A stretch of DNA of 64,000 nucleotides from Chlorobium phaeovibrioides (GTDB lineage: Bacteria; Bacteroidota; Chlorobiia; Chlorobiales; Chlorobiaceae), in contig NZ_RXYK01000002.1 in assembly GCF_003968655.1 (NCBI RefSeq), positions 62,001-126,000 on the forward strand, given 5' to 3'. Positions 33,994 through 42,726 of the stretch are shown here, in pieces (the first letter of the stretch is position 1; each line of letters opens with the position of its first letter). The notes below the pieces were generated by a model, which searched no databases, was not told the DNA's origin, and saw only the letters and a program-made list of their open reading frames with translations. A program made the translations under genes and the position numbers.

Positions 33994-36900
33994 ATGAAGG
34001 TATTGCAGGCAAAATTGCCAAACAGTTTATCAATTCGAAGATAACGCCCCTTCTGATGGTGGCGTCGCTCCTTGTGGGCATCATTGCAACATTCATGACT
34101 CCCAGGGAGGAAGAGCCGCAGATTGTTGTGCCTATGGTCGACATCTTCATTCCTTACCCCGGCGCAGCGCCCTCCGAGATTGAAGAGCGGGTGGCCAAGC
34201 CGTTTGAGCGCACTCTTACCGAAATTCAGGGGGTTGATTATGTCTATTCGACTTCTCTCCCCGATTTTGCTCTGGTGACCGTCCGTTACGATGTGGGCGC
34301 CAATACCGAGGAGAGCATGGTGAAGCTCTGGGCGACGCTCATGAAGAATATGGACAAAATGCCTGCGGGTGTGCAGATGCCGCTCATGAAAAAGGTGTCC
34401 ATTGACGATGTTCCTGTGCTGAACCTCACTTTCTGGGGCAAAGACACCGATCCGTATCAACTGCGCAAAGCTGCGCTTGATGTGGCCGATGAGCTCAAGA
34501 AAATTCCCGATATTGGAGATGTGGAGATCAAGGGCGGCCTGAAGCGACAGGTGCGCGTTCTTCTCGACAAGGAAAAACTTCTTCGCTACAATGTCAGTGC
34601 GCCGCAGATTATGCGGCAGATTCAGTCGGCTAACAGCCAGATCACTTCGGGTGATTTCACCAGCATGAACCGTGAAGTCATTGTCCGCACCGGAAAGTTC
34701 CTTGAGAGTGCCGGAGAGGTTGGCAGCGTGGTTGTGGGTGTGTATGGCGGCTCGCCTGTGTATGTGCGCGATGTGGCCACAGTTGTTGATGGCGCTGAAG
34801 AGGTGGACAACTACAACTTCCTTACCTGGGGTGCTGCAGCTCCCGAAGGTATGCCTGAGGGCGAGTATCCTGCTGTTACCCTGACGGTAGCAAAGCGTCA
34901 GGGTACTGATGCCAGTGTGCTTGCCGGTAAGGTGGTGGCTAAGGTTGACCAGCTTGAGGGCAGTGTGATTCCAGAAAACATCACTGTTACCCAAACCCGC
35001 AACTACGGCGAAACGGCAACGGAAAAAGTGTTCACTCTTCTTGAGCATCTCAGCATTGCTGTGGTTGCCGTGACAATTGTTGTCGGTTTCTTCCTTGGAT
35101 GGAGAGGCGCGCTTGTCAACTTCATGTCGGTGCCGATCACTTTTGCGCTGACGCTGCTTGTCTATTTCCTTTTCGACTACTCCCTGAACAGGGTGACGCT
35201 GTTTGCACTCATCTTTGTTACTGGAATTGTGGTTGATGACTCCATTATCATAGCTGAGAACATTCACCGGCACTTCGCCATGAAGCGGCAGCCGAAACTG
35301 CAGGCCGCCATCACTGCGGTCAGCGAGGTCGGCAACCCGACCATTCTGGCAACCTTTACGGTTATTGCCGCTGTTCTGCCGATGATCTTTGTTTCCGGCC
35401 TGATGGGCCCCTATATGAGCCCTATGCCCATTGGCGCATCTCTGGCCATGATCTTCTCGCTTCTTGTTGCCCTCATAGCTACGCCGTGGCTCTCCTACAG
35501 GCTTCTGAAGGTTGAGGATGGCGGACATGAAGAGTATGATATCACCAAAACCTCTTACTACAGGGTATTCAACTCCATTCTTTCGCCTCTTATCGACAGC
35601 GGCCTGAAACGCTGGATGGCTTTTGGTGTGGTTGGGCTTATGCTTGTTGGAGCCATTGCACTTGTGCCACTGAAGGCCGTGCAGATGAAGATGCTTCCAT
35701 TTGACAACAAAAACGAGTTCCAGGTCATCATAGATATGCCTGAAGGAACGGCTCTTGAAGAGACTGGTCGCGTAGCTAAGGAGATTTCAGCATATCTGCG
35801 CACTGTGCCGGAGGTTGAGAGCTGCCAGTACTATGTGGGTACGAACGCCCCTATCAATTTCAACGGACTCGTGCGCCATTACTACCTCCGGCGTGGAGAC
35901 AATATGGCTGATGTGCAGGTGAACCTGATTGAAAAAGGGCATCGCAGCCTGCAGAGCCATGATATAGCCAAAAAAGTCCGCGCTGGTGTTCAGGAAGTTG
36001 GCGGGAAATACGGTGCGAACGCCAAGATTGTTGAAATTCCTCCCGGTCCTCCGGTCCTTTCCACTCTTGTTGCCGAAATTTACGGCCCGACAGAGAAAGA
36101 CCGGATTGAAGTTGCCCGGCAGGTGAAGAAGATTTTTACTGAAACTCCTGGAGTGGTTGATGTTGATTGGCTTGTTGAGGATGATCAGGAGGTTTACGAA
36201 CTTCTGGTGGACCAGGTCAAGGCTGCGTCGCGTGGTGTGAGTGTTGAGCAGATTGCCCAGACGCTCCGCATGTCGGTTGCCGGTATGGATGTGGGTGTGC
36301 TGCACGGCCAGCCGGACCGTGAGCAGGTTGCCATACATCTGCGTCTCCCCAAGGCCGACAGGACTTCGCTCAAGGACCTTTCCAATATATTCGTGCAGTC
36401 GCAGGGTATGGGCTCCATGACCACCCGTCTGCGCGCAGGCGAGATGATTCCGCTCTCGGAGCTGGTGACAATTGAAAAGACCATTCAGGACAAGAGCATC
36501 TACCGCAAGGATCTTCATGATGTTGTGTATGTGACGGCAGATGTTGCCGGTATTACAGAAAGCCCTGTGTACGCCATGCTTGAAATGGACAAGAAAATTG
36601 CCCAGCTCAAGCTACCAGGCGGCCTGTCAATCAGTCCGCTCTACACCTCGCTGCCTGATACCGAATCAAAGCCCGCCATGAAGTGGGATGGAGAGTGGCA
36701 GATCACCTTCGAGGTGTTCCGCGACCTCGGCACTGCTTTTGCTGTGGTGCTGGTCATCATCTATCTGCTGATTGTCGGCTGGTTCCAGTCGTTCAAAACG
36801 CCGCTCATCATGATGATTGCCATTCCGCTGAGCCTTGTGGGTATTATTCCCGGCCACTGGATACACGGCGCATTCTTCACAGCAACCAGCATGATAGGTA

Positions 36901-37196
36901 TGATAGCCCTTGCGGGAATCATGGTGCGTAACTCGGTGCTCTTGATTGACTTCATCCAGATCCGCAGGAATGAGGGTGAGGGTTTGAAGCAGGCCATCAT
37001 CGAGTCGGCTGCCGTGCGTACCCGTCCGATCATTCTGACTTCGGGCGCCGTCGTTATCGGCTCTGTCGTCATGCTCTTTGACCCGATTTTCCAGGGGCTT
37101 GCCATTTCAATGATCTGGGGTGGTGTACTCTCAACGGCGCTGACGCTGGTTGTTGTTCCGCTTGTGTACTACATGGCAGAAAAGAAATCCAATTAA
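33990..37196 (+). CDS. RND-family efflux transporter (AcrB-like)
   Basis: A 1068-residue proton-driven pump with the RND layout: one helix, large periplasmic loop (about 45-340), six helices, second large loop (about 570-870) and five helices. LIFVTGIVVDDSIIIAENI in TM4 contains the paired Asp of the proton relay as in HAE-type drug pumps, unlike the heavy-metal HME pattern. Substrate unknown; the repressor in front suggests a thiol- or sulfur-related compound. Overlaps the adaptor gene by four bases and is followed after 26 bp by a small Cys-containing protein. Confidence 0.92.
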   Translation: MNEGIAGKIAKQFINSKITPLLMVASLLVGIIATFMTPREEEPQIVVPMVDIFIPYPGAAPSEIEERVAKPFERTLTEIQGVDYVYSTSLPDFALVTVRYDVGANTEESMVKLWATLMKNMDKMPAGVQMPLMKKVSIDDVPVLNLTFWGKDTDPYQLRKAALDVADELKKIPDIGDVEIKGGLKRQVRVLLDKEKLLRYNVSAPQIMRQIQSANSQITSGDFTSMNREVIVRTGKFLESAGEVGSVVVGVYGGSPVYVRDVATVVDGAEEVDNYNFLTWGAAAPEGMPEGEYPAVTLTVAKRQGTDASVLAGKVVAKVDQLEGSVIPENITVTQTRNYGETATEKVFTLLEHLSIAVVAVTIVVGFFLGWRGALVNFMSVPITFALTLLVYFLFDYSLNRVTLFALIFVTGIVVDDSIIIAENIHRHFAMKRQPKLQAAITAVSEVGNPTILATFTVIAAVLPMIFVSGLMGPYMSPMPIGASLAMIFSLLVALIATPWLSYRLLKVEDGGHEEYDITKTSYYRVFNSILSPLIDSGLKRWMAFGVVGLMLVGAIALVPLKAVQMKMLPFDNKNEFQVIIDMPEGTALEETGRVAKEISAYLRTVPEVESCQYYVGTNAPINFNGLVRHYYLRRGDNMADVQVNLIEKGHRSLQSHDIAKKVRAGVQEVGGKYGANAKIVEIPPGPPVLSTLVAEIYGPTEKDRIEVARQVKKIFTETPGVVDVDWLVEDDQEVYELLVDQVKAASRGVSVEQIAQTLRMSVAGMDVGVLHGQPDREQVAIHLRLPKADRTSLKDLSNIFVQSQGMGSMTTRLRAGEMIPLSELVTIEKTIQDKSIYRKDLHDVVYVTADVAGITESPVYAMLEMDKKIAQLKLPGGLSISPLYTSLPDTESKPAMKWDGEWQITFEVFRDLGTAFAVVLVIIYLLIVGWFQSFKTPLIMMIAIPLSLVGIIPGHWIHGAFFTATSMIGMIALAGIMVRNSVLLIDFIQIRRNEGEGLKQAIIESAAVRTRPIILTSGAVVIGSVVMLFDPIFQGLAISMIWGGVLSTALTLVVVPLVYYMAEKKSN

Positions 37197-37222
37197 CCTC
37201 AGAGAGAAAAAGAGAGAGCATT

Positions 37223-37531
37223 ATGAAGTTTCTCGCTATCATGGGCCATGAAGAGACCCGCCCTCAGGTTCGCAAACTGTTTCAGCAGTATCGGGTACAT
37301 ATGTTCTCGAACATAGCAATCCGTGGCTGCAATTGCCAGCGCAGTGAGATGGAGAGCATGTCCTGGTGGCCCTCTGACGAAAGTCTTGGTACTTATTCCT
37401 CACTCTGCTTTGCCATTCTTGACGCCTCAAAGGCTGAAGAGATCATGGCTGAGCTTGAGAAGAATCCCATTGCCGTTGATAAGGACTTTCCTGCCCGGGC
37501 CTTCCTGATGAATGTTGAAAAATTTGCCTGA
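37223..37531 (+). CDS. Small PII-like protein with Cys-x-Cys motif (function unknown)
   Basis: A 102-residue protein with a purine-rich leader resembling a ribosome site (GAGAGAAAAAGAGAGAG). MKFLAIMGHEETRPQVRKLF, the middle IRGCNCQRSEM and the end AEEIMAELEKNP suggest a ferredoxin-like beta-alpha-beta fold of the PII/DUF3240 type, as small proteins sometimes found behind RND pumps. GCNC plus a further Cys (SSLCFAIL) could bind metal or react with thiols. The assignment to PII-like proteins is tentative. It belongs to the efflux operon by spacing (26 and 8 bp). Confidence 0.6.
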   Translation: MKFLAIMGHEETRPQVRKLFQQYRVHMFSNIAIRGCNCQRSEMESMSWWPSDESLGTYSSLCFAILDASKAEEIMAELEKNPIAVDKDFPARAFLMNVEKFA

Positions 37532-37539
37532 AGAGCGCT

Positions 37540-38187
37540 GTGCCCTTAGAGGTTGAACAGTTCCGCACCGGTGGCGACAGGAACTTCGGTTACCTCTGTG
37601 CCGACACCTTGAGCCGTGAGGCGTTCATTGTCGACCCGTCATACAACCCTGACGGGATCGTTCTCAGGGCTCGTGAGGCCGGTTATCGGCTGAAATATGT
37701 TTTTTCAACACATGGCCACGAAGACCATACCTGCGGTAACCTTGATATAAAGCGCCTGACGGGGCTTGAACCGCTTCTTTTTGGGAGTATCTGCCCCTCA
37801 GCCATGATACCGGTTGAGGATGGCGCCCGTTTTCCCCTTGGCAACGGTGAGATTCTCATTCTCCACACTCCGGGCCATACCCTCGACTCCATCTGCATTC
37901 TTTACGGCGATGCCCTGTTCACTGGCGATACGCTTTTTGTCGGGAAGGTGGGGGGGACTGCCACTGAAGATGAAGCTCGCATCCAGTACGACTCACTGCA
38001 CCGGAAGCTCTTGACGCTCCCTTCGGCGACGAGGGTTTGGCCGGGTCACGATTACGGCGTCTGCCCGTCGTCGGATATTGGTTCTGAATACGCCTCAAAC
38101 CCCTTTCTTGTACAGAAAGATTTCTCCGCATTTCTTGCCCTGAAACAGAACTGGCCCGCCTACAAGAAGGCGCATGGAATCGCATGA
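37540..38187 (+). CDS. Metallo-beta-lactamase-fold hydrolase (glyoxalase II-like)
   Basis: A 215-residue protein with GTG start at 37540. Metal ligands: STHGHEDHTCG (HxHxDH, about 57-67), HTPGHTLDS (about 109-117), FTGDTLFVG with the bridging Asp, and VWPGHDYGV. The motifs match the glyoxalase II/ETHE1 group, that is, thioester hydrolases and persulfide dioxygenases. It is the last gene of the CstR-like operon, 8 bp after the previous gene, which makes a role with glutathione-like or persulfide substrates attractive but unproven. No signal peptide. Confidence 0.8.
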   Translation: MPLEVEQFRTGGDRNFGYLCADTLSREAFIVDPSYNPDGIVLRAREAGYRLKYVFSTHGHEDHTCGNLDIKRLTGLEPLLFGSICPSAMIPVEDGARFPLGNGEILILHTPGHTLDSICILYGDALFTGDTLFVGKVGGTATEDEARIQYDSLHRKLLTLPSATRVWPGHDYGVCPSSDIGSEYASNPFLVQKDFSAFLALKQNWPAYKKAHGIA

Positions 38188-38415
38188 ACAGTAGATTTAT
38201 CGGGTGATTCCTCGTGACGGTTCGGGGCGTAACAGATGCGGGCTTTTGTGAATCAGCTCGCTTTTGCTTACATTAATAGTTCGATTTTTCCCCTTCGGGT
38301 GGTTTAGTGAGACCTCTTCCTGCGTTGAGCATTCACTATGACCGCTACTGCGGGAAGCACTGTATTCGGCCCGTCCGGCGTTTTTTATCCACTCACAGTA
38401 ACCCTGTTGTCAACT

Positions 38416-38862
38416 ATGGACCAGCTTATTACCTTACGCACCCTCCCTGTTTCGGCTCTCATGCAGAAGGATTTTGCCATGATCAAGGGCAGTTGCACAG
38501 TTGCCGAGGCTCTACAGACCATGAAGAAGAGCGGCGAGAGCGGTCTCATTGTCGAGCCCCGAAATGAAGACGACTGCTACGGAGTGATTACTGAAAGAGA
38601 CATTCTTGGCAAGGTGATTGATCCTGGCGAAGATATCCATCGTGACCCCTGGAACACCCCTGTCTTCCAGATCATGAGCAAGCCGGTCATCAGCATCAAT
38701 CCGAGTCTTCGGGTCAAGTATGCGCTCCGCATGATGAAGCGCACCAATGTCCGCCGCCTTACGGTGATGGACGGAAACAAGGTTGTCGGTGTGCTCAATA
38801 TGGCTGATGTCCTTCATGCCGTTGAGGAGCTTCCAGCCCATGATGATCATGTAGCCCTGTAA
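38416..38862 (+). CDS. CBS-domain pair protein
   Basis: A 148-residue protein starting [16 protein letters not shown] with two CBS domains (about 10-75 and 80-140); [11 protein letters not shown] and [12 protein letters not shown] are the repeated motif ends. CBS pairs bind adenine nucleotides and often act as energy or redox sensors; here no effector domain is attached. The ORF is open 26 codons further upstream, but that segment has no CBS character. The gene is separated by 228 bp from the MBL gene and probably has its own promoter. Confidence 0.85.
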   Translation: MDQLITLRTLPVSALMQKDFAMIKGSCTVAEALQTMKKSGESGLIVEPRNEDDCYGVITERDILGKVIDPGEDIHRDPWNTPVFQIMSKPVISINPSLRVKYALRMMKRTNVRRLTVMDGNKVVGVLNMADVLHAVEELPAHDDHVAL

Positions 38863-39004
38863 CAGGGCTCACTCCTTCTGCCTCTCCAGTCTGACCAGAG
38901 AGCGAGATTCAATCCAGAATGCGGGGGCCCGCAGCAGCTGCGCCCCTCTATTTAATCAGTGCGCCTGCTCTCCTGATGCAGGCCCGTAAATGAGATTTGA
39001 GCGA

Positions 39005-40708
39005 ATGAAACCATTTGATATCATTATTGTCGGTGGAGGAGGGGGTGGTCTCTACGCAGCCATGGAGGCGATGAAGACCAATCCGTCTCTGAAGATTGCC
39101 GTTCTTTCAAAAGTATATCCCAACCGTTCGCACACTTCTGCTGCCCAGGGTGGCGCAAATGCGGCCCTTGCCAACAAGGCGAAGGACGATTCAGTTGAAA
39201 TGCATATTTTCGATACCATCAAGGGAAGTGATTACCTCGCCGACCAGGATGCCGTCGACATTCTCTGTTCCGAAGCTCCCAAAATCATTCGTGAGCTCGA
39301 CAACATGGGCACTCCGTGGTCGCGTCTGGACGACAAAACCATTGCCCAGCGTCCTTTCGGTGGTGCCGGCAGACCCCGCTGCTGCTATTGCGCCGACAAG
39401 ACGGGTCACACCATTCTCCAGACTCTTTACGAGCAGTGCCTCAAGAAAGGGGTTGTCTTTTTCAATGAGTATTTCGCGCTGAACCTTTCGGTTTCGGGAA
39501 GCCGTATGAAGGGGCTCATTGCCATGGATATGAAGACTGGTAAAATCGAGGGGTTATCGGCCAGGACTGTCATTTTTGCCACTGGTGGTTATGCCAAAAT
39601 GTACTGGAACCGTTCAAGCAACGCTGCAGGCAACTCCGGCGACGGCCAGGCAATTGCCTACCGTGCAGGCATACCCCTTAAAGATATGGAGTTTGTGCAG
39701 TTCCATCCCACCGGCCTGCGCAAGAGCGGTCTTCTTGTGACCGAGGGAGCCAGGGGTGAGGGGGGATATCTGGTGAACAGTCTTGGCGAGCGCTTCATGG
39801 CGCGGTACGCACCTGAAAAAATGGAGCTTGGTCCCCGCGACCTGGTTTCCCGTTCCGTTGAAACTGAAATTCTTGAAGGACGGGGCTTCGAGAGCCCTGC
39901 CGGTAAATACATGCACCTTGATCTTACCCATCTTGGTGCCGATCTCATCAAGTCGCGTCTGCCACAGATCCGTGAGATGTCGATGTACTTTGAGGGTGTT
40001 GATCCGATTGAGGAGCCCATTCCCATCCGGCCGACGGCACACTATTCCATGGGCGGAATAGATACCGACAACTTTGGCCGTACGGTGATGGAGGGTGTTT
40101 ACGCTGCGGGTGAATGTGCCTGTGTTTCAGTTCACGGCGCCAACCGTCTTGGCGGTAACTCGCTGCTTGATATTCTGGTGTTTGGTCGTATTGCCGGACA
40201 CGCCGCAGCAGAAGAGGCGCGCAATTTCGAGCCGGGAAACATCTCAGAGGAGGAGGTTCGGGAGTCTGCCGAAGAGATTCGGAATTATATGAAGCCTGCC
40301 GGACATTTTGAGCGCTACGGTGCACTTCGCGAGGAGTTGGGCCAGACGCTTGCCAACAATGTCGGTATCTACCGCGAGGCATCACTCCTGCAGAAAGGTA
40401 TGTCGGATATTGAGGAGCTCAGGGAAAGGTTCAAAAAGGTCAGGGTGTTTGATACCAGTGATGTGTTCAACACCAACCTCCTGCAGGTGCTTGAACTCCG
40501 CAACATGCTTGACCTCTCTGAAACCGTTGCAGCCGGGGCATATGCCCGTGAAGAGAGCCGCGGCTCACATACCCGTACCGATTTCCCGAACCGTGATGAC
40601 GAGAAGTGGCACAAGCATACCCTTGCTGCTCTTGAGGGAGGAAAGCTTGCGCTTGGCGAAAAACCGGTGACGATGGGTCGTTATGAACTCCAGGAAAGAA
40701 CTTATTAA
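39005..40708 (+). CDS. sdhA: Succinate dehydrogenase/fumarate reductase flavoprotein subunit
   Basis: The FAD-binding catalytic subunit, which in a reverse-TCA organism would mainly reduce fumarate to succinate. FDIIIVGGGGGGLYAAMEA is the dinucleotide-binding motif, NRSHTSAAQGGAN carries the His for covalent FAD (His43), and the active-site parts FHPTGL, TEGARGEGGYLVN and PTAHYSMGGI are all present. RPRCCYCADKTGH contains unusual extra cysteines. The ATG at 39005 is preferred; one at 38990 in the same frame adds five residues. First gene of sdhA-sdhB-sdhE. Confidence 0.94.
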   Translation: MKPFDIIIVGGGGGGLYAAMEAMKTNPSLKIAVLSKVYPNRSHTSAAQGGANAALANKAKDDSVEMHIFDTIKGSDYLADQDAVDILCSEAPKIIRELDNMGTPWSRLDDKTIAQRPFGGAGRPRCCYCADKTGHTILQTLYEQCLKKGVVFFNEYFALNLSVSGSRMKGLIAMDMKTGKIEGLSARTVIFATGGYAKMYWNRSSNAAGNSGDGQAIAYRAGIPLKDMEFVQFHPTGLRKSGLLVTEGARGEGGYLVNSLGERFMARYAPEKMELGPRDLVSRSVETEILEGRGFESPAGKYMHLDLTHLGADLIKSRLPQIREMSMYFEGVDPIEEPIPIRPTAHYSMGGIDTDNFGRTVMEGVYAAGECACVSVHGANRLGGNSLLDILVFGRIAGHAAAEEARNFEPGNISEEEVRESAEEIRNYMKPAGHFERYGALREELGQTLANNVGIYREASLLQKGMSDIEELRERFKKVRVFDTSDVFNTNLLQVLELRNMLDLSETVAAGAYAREESRGSHTRTDFPNRDDEKWHKHTLAALEGGKLALGEKPVTMGRYELQERTY

Positions 40709-40721
40709 TTAATTATAGCTC

Positions 40722-41756
40722 ATGACTGTAGCAGCAGACCAGCATAATGAAGGAAAGAGGGATGTGACCCTGCGGGTGTTCCGGCTCAACCCCCAGGTAG
40801 ACAGCAAGCCCTATTACGATGACTATACCATTCCTGTCGAGCGCGGTATCACGGTGCTTCGTGCGCTGAACTATATCAAGGAGAACATCGACGCCTCCAT
40901 CAGCTACCGGGTCTTCTGTCAGGCAGGCATCTGCGGATCATGCGGCATGCGCATCAACGGCATATCCAAGCTTGCCTGTACGACGCAGGTGTGGGATGAG
41001 CTGTCGAAATGCCGCGAAGAGGGGATCATCAAAATTGAGCCGCTCCGCAACATGCCTCTCATCAAGGATCTCATTGTTGATATGGATCCTCTTGTGGCCA
41101 AAATGAAGCACTACTCCAACTGGGTTGATTCCACCATGCCGGAAGCCGAGATGGGTAAAAAAGAGTTTCTTGTTTCCGAGGAGGAGTTCCTCCGCTACGA
41201 CAAGGCGACCGACTGTATCCTTTGCGCTTCGTGCGTTTCCGAGTGCAGTATCCTGCGGGCCAACAAGGACTATGTTTCCCCGGCGGTTCTTCTGAAATCA
41301 TACCGTATGAACGCCGACAGCCGTGATGGCATTCACGATATACGGCTTGCCGAGCTTGTTCAGGATCACGGTGTGTGGGATTGCACCCACTGCTACCGCT
41401 GCCAGGAAACCTGTGTGAAAAGCATTCCCATCATGGATGCCATTCACGGTATCCGTGAAGACGCCATAGAGAGCCGTGGCATGAAAGATACCGCCGGTTC
41501 AAAGCATGCCGAGGCCTTCATGTCGGATATCAGCAAGAAAGGTAAGCTTGTTGAGGCAACCCTGCCGTTCCGTACCAACGGTGTTGCATGGACCGTCAAG
41601 AATCTTCTGCCGATGGCGGTGAAGATGATTCTCAAGCGCCGTACCCCGCCGCCGCCGCCGCTTGTAAAGTCCTCTAAGGGGATCAAGCAGTTCCGTGCGG
41701 AGTTCAAGGAGATGTCGGAGCATGTCAAACAGGATCACAAGACTCACAACAAATAA
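40722..41756 (+). CDS. sdhB: Succinate dehydrogenase/fumarate reductase iron-sulfur subunit with extra Cys
   Basis: A 344-residue Fe-S subunit, longer than classical SdhB (about 240) through a C-terminal tail. [2Fe-2S] ligands are Cys66, 71, 74 and 86; CILCASCVSEC gives Cys165, 168, 171 and 175; CTHCYRCQETC gives Cys221, 224, 227 and 231. In classical enzymes the position of Cys224 is a non-ligand (Val207 in E. coli FrdB) and centre S3 is [3Fe-4S]. The extra Cys predicts a [4Fe-4S] S3, a mark of type-E enzymes. It starts 13 bp after sdhA. Confidence 0.93.
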   Translation: MTVAADQHNEGKRDVTLRVFRLNPQVDSKPYYDDYTIPVERGITVLRALNYIKENIDASISYRVFCQAGICGSCGMRINGISKLACTTQVWDELSKCREEGIIKIEPLRNMPLIKDLIVDMDPLVAKMKHYSNWVDSTMPEAEMGKKEFLVSEEEFLRYDKATDCILCASCVSECSILRANKDYVSPAVLLKSYRMNADSRDGIHDIRLAELVQDHGVWDCTHCYRCQETCVKSIPIMDAIHGIREDAIESRGMKDTAGSKHAEAFMSDISKKGKLVEATLPFRTNGVAWTVKNLLPMAVKMILKRRTPPPPPLVKSSKGIKQFRAEFKEMSEHVKQDHKTHNK

Positions 41757-41771
41757 TTGGGGGAGTACCGG

Positions 41772-42620
41772 ATGAAGAGATATGCATATTACCTGAGCTG
41801 CATCAACGAGTCGATGACAAAAGAGCTTGACCGTTCGATAGCGCTCTGGCAGAAGGATCTCGGGATTGAGTTGGTGCATCTCCACGAAAGCACCTGCTGC
41901 GGTGGCAGCAATCTGGACTATGTGAGCCCGAAACATTTTGCGCTGGTCAATGCCCGGAACATTGCGCATGCCGAAAAAATGGGGCTCGACCTCGTCGTAT
42001 CGTGCAATACCTGCCTGATGACCATCCGCACAGCAAAAAAGAAGCTTGATGCTTCGCCGGAACTGCGCGCTGAGGTCAACGAGATTCTCAAAGCCGAGGG
42101 GTTGGAGTACCGGGGGACTTCCGAGGTTCGTCACCTGCTCTGGGTTCTTATCGACGATGTGGGGCTTGATGCCATCAAGGCAAAAGTGAAGGTGCCGCTC
42201 AGCCAGTACCGCATTGCACCATTTTACGGATGCCATATTCTCCGCCCTTCGACTGTTCTGGGCAAGGACAATCCGCTCGACCCTACTTCGCTCGACCAGC
42301 TTATTGAGGCTCTTGGTGGAAACACCATACCCTATACCCACAAGAACCGCTGCTGCGGGTTCCATACCCTGCTTGTGGCTGAAGAAGAGTCGCTCAGCGT
42401 TGCTGCGGAGGCTCTGGGTGAGGCGATTGATGAGAAGGCCGACTTTATTGTTACACCATGTCCGCTCTGCCATACCGTTCTTGATGGCTATCAGGCAAAA
42501 GCACTCAAGCAGGCTGATATTCACGGCTCCATTCCAGTGCTGCATCTTTCGGAAATGGTTGGTCTCGCGCTTGGTTACACTGCCAAGGAGCTCGGCGTCA
42601 AGCGTCATATTGTCAGCTGA
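41772..42620 (+). CDS. sdhE: CCG-domain subunit of type-E succinate:quinone oxidoreductase (HdrB-like)
   Basis: A 282-residue protein with two CCG domains as in heterodisulfide reductase HdrB: STCCGGSNLDYV...VSCNTCLMT in the first half and YGCHILR...NRCCGFHTL...TPCPLCH in the second. In type-E SQR/QFR this peripheral subunit replaces the usual haem-bearing membrane anchor. The ATG at 41772 follows GGGGGAG, a good ribosome site. The gene lies 15 bp after sdhB. No transmembrane helix is visible, so membrane contact must be through amphipathic segments, or the electron carrier may be soluble. Confidence 0.9.
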   Translation: MKRYAYYLSCINESMTKELDRSIALWQKDLGIELVHLHESTCCGGSNLDYVSPKHFALVNARNIAHAEKMGLDLVVSCNTCLMTIRTAKKKLDASPELRAEVNEILKAEGLEYRGTSEVRHLLWVLIDDVGLDAIKAKVKVPLSQYRIAPFYGCHILRPSTVLGKDNPLDPTSLDQLIEALGGNTIPYTHKNRCCGFHTLLVAEEESLSVAAEALGEAIDEKADFIVTPCPLCHTVLDGYQAKALKQADIHGSIPVLHLSEMVGLALGYTAKELGVKRHIVS

Positions 42621-42726
42621 AGGCTGGTGGACAGCTTTGAACAATGGTTGAAAAATCGTACCTTGGCTGGTTCGTATTGATCAAGGGACAATCCAGTTTT
42701 GTTCAACACTCAAACTTTTGCACTCC

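Noticed and set aside
33981-35528. Open frame of 515 codons on the minus strand opposite the RND gene
   Set aside because: It is antisense to a gene with full RND motifs; the translation is His/Asn/Arg-rich without domains, a result of GC bias at third positions.
41499-42644. Open frame of 381 codons opposite sdhB/sdhE
   Set aside because: Antisense shadow of genes with well-conserved Cys motifs; no family resemblance.
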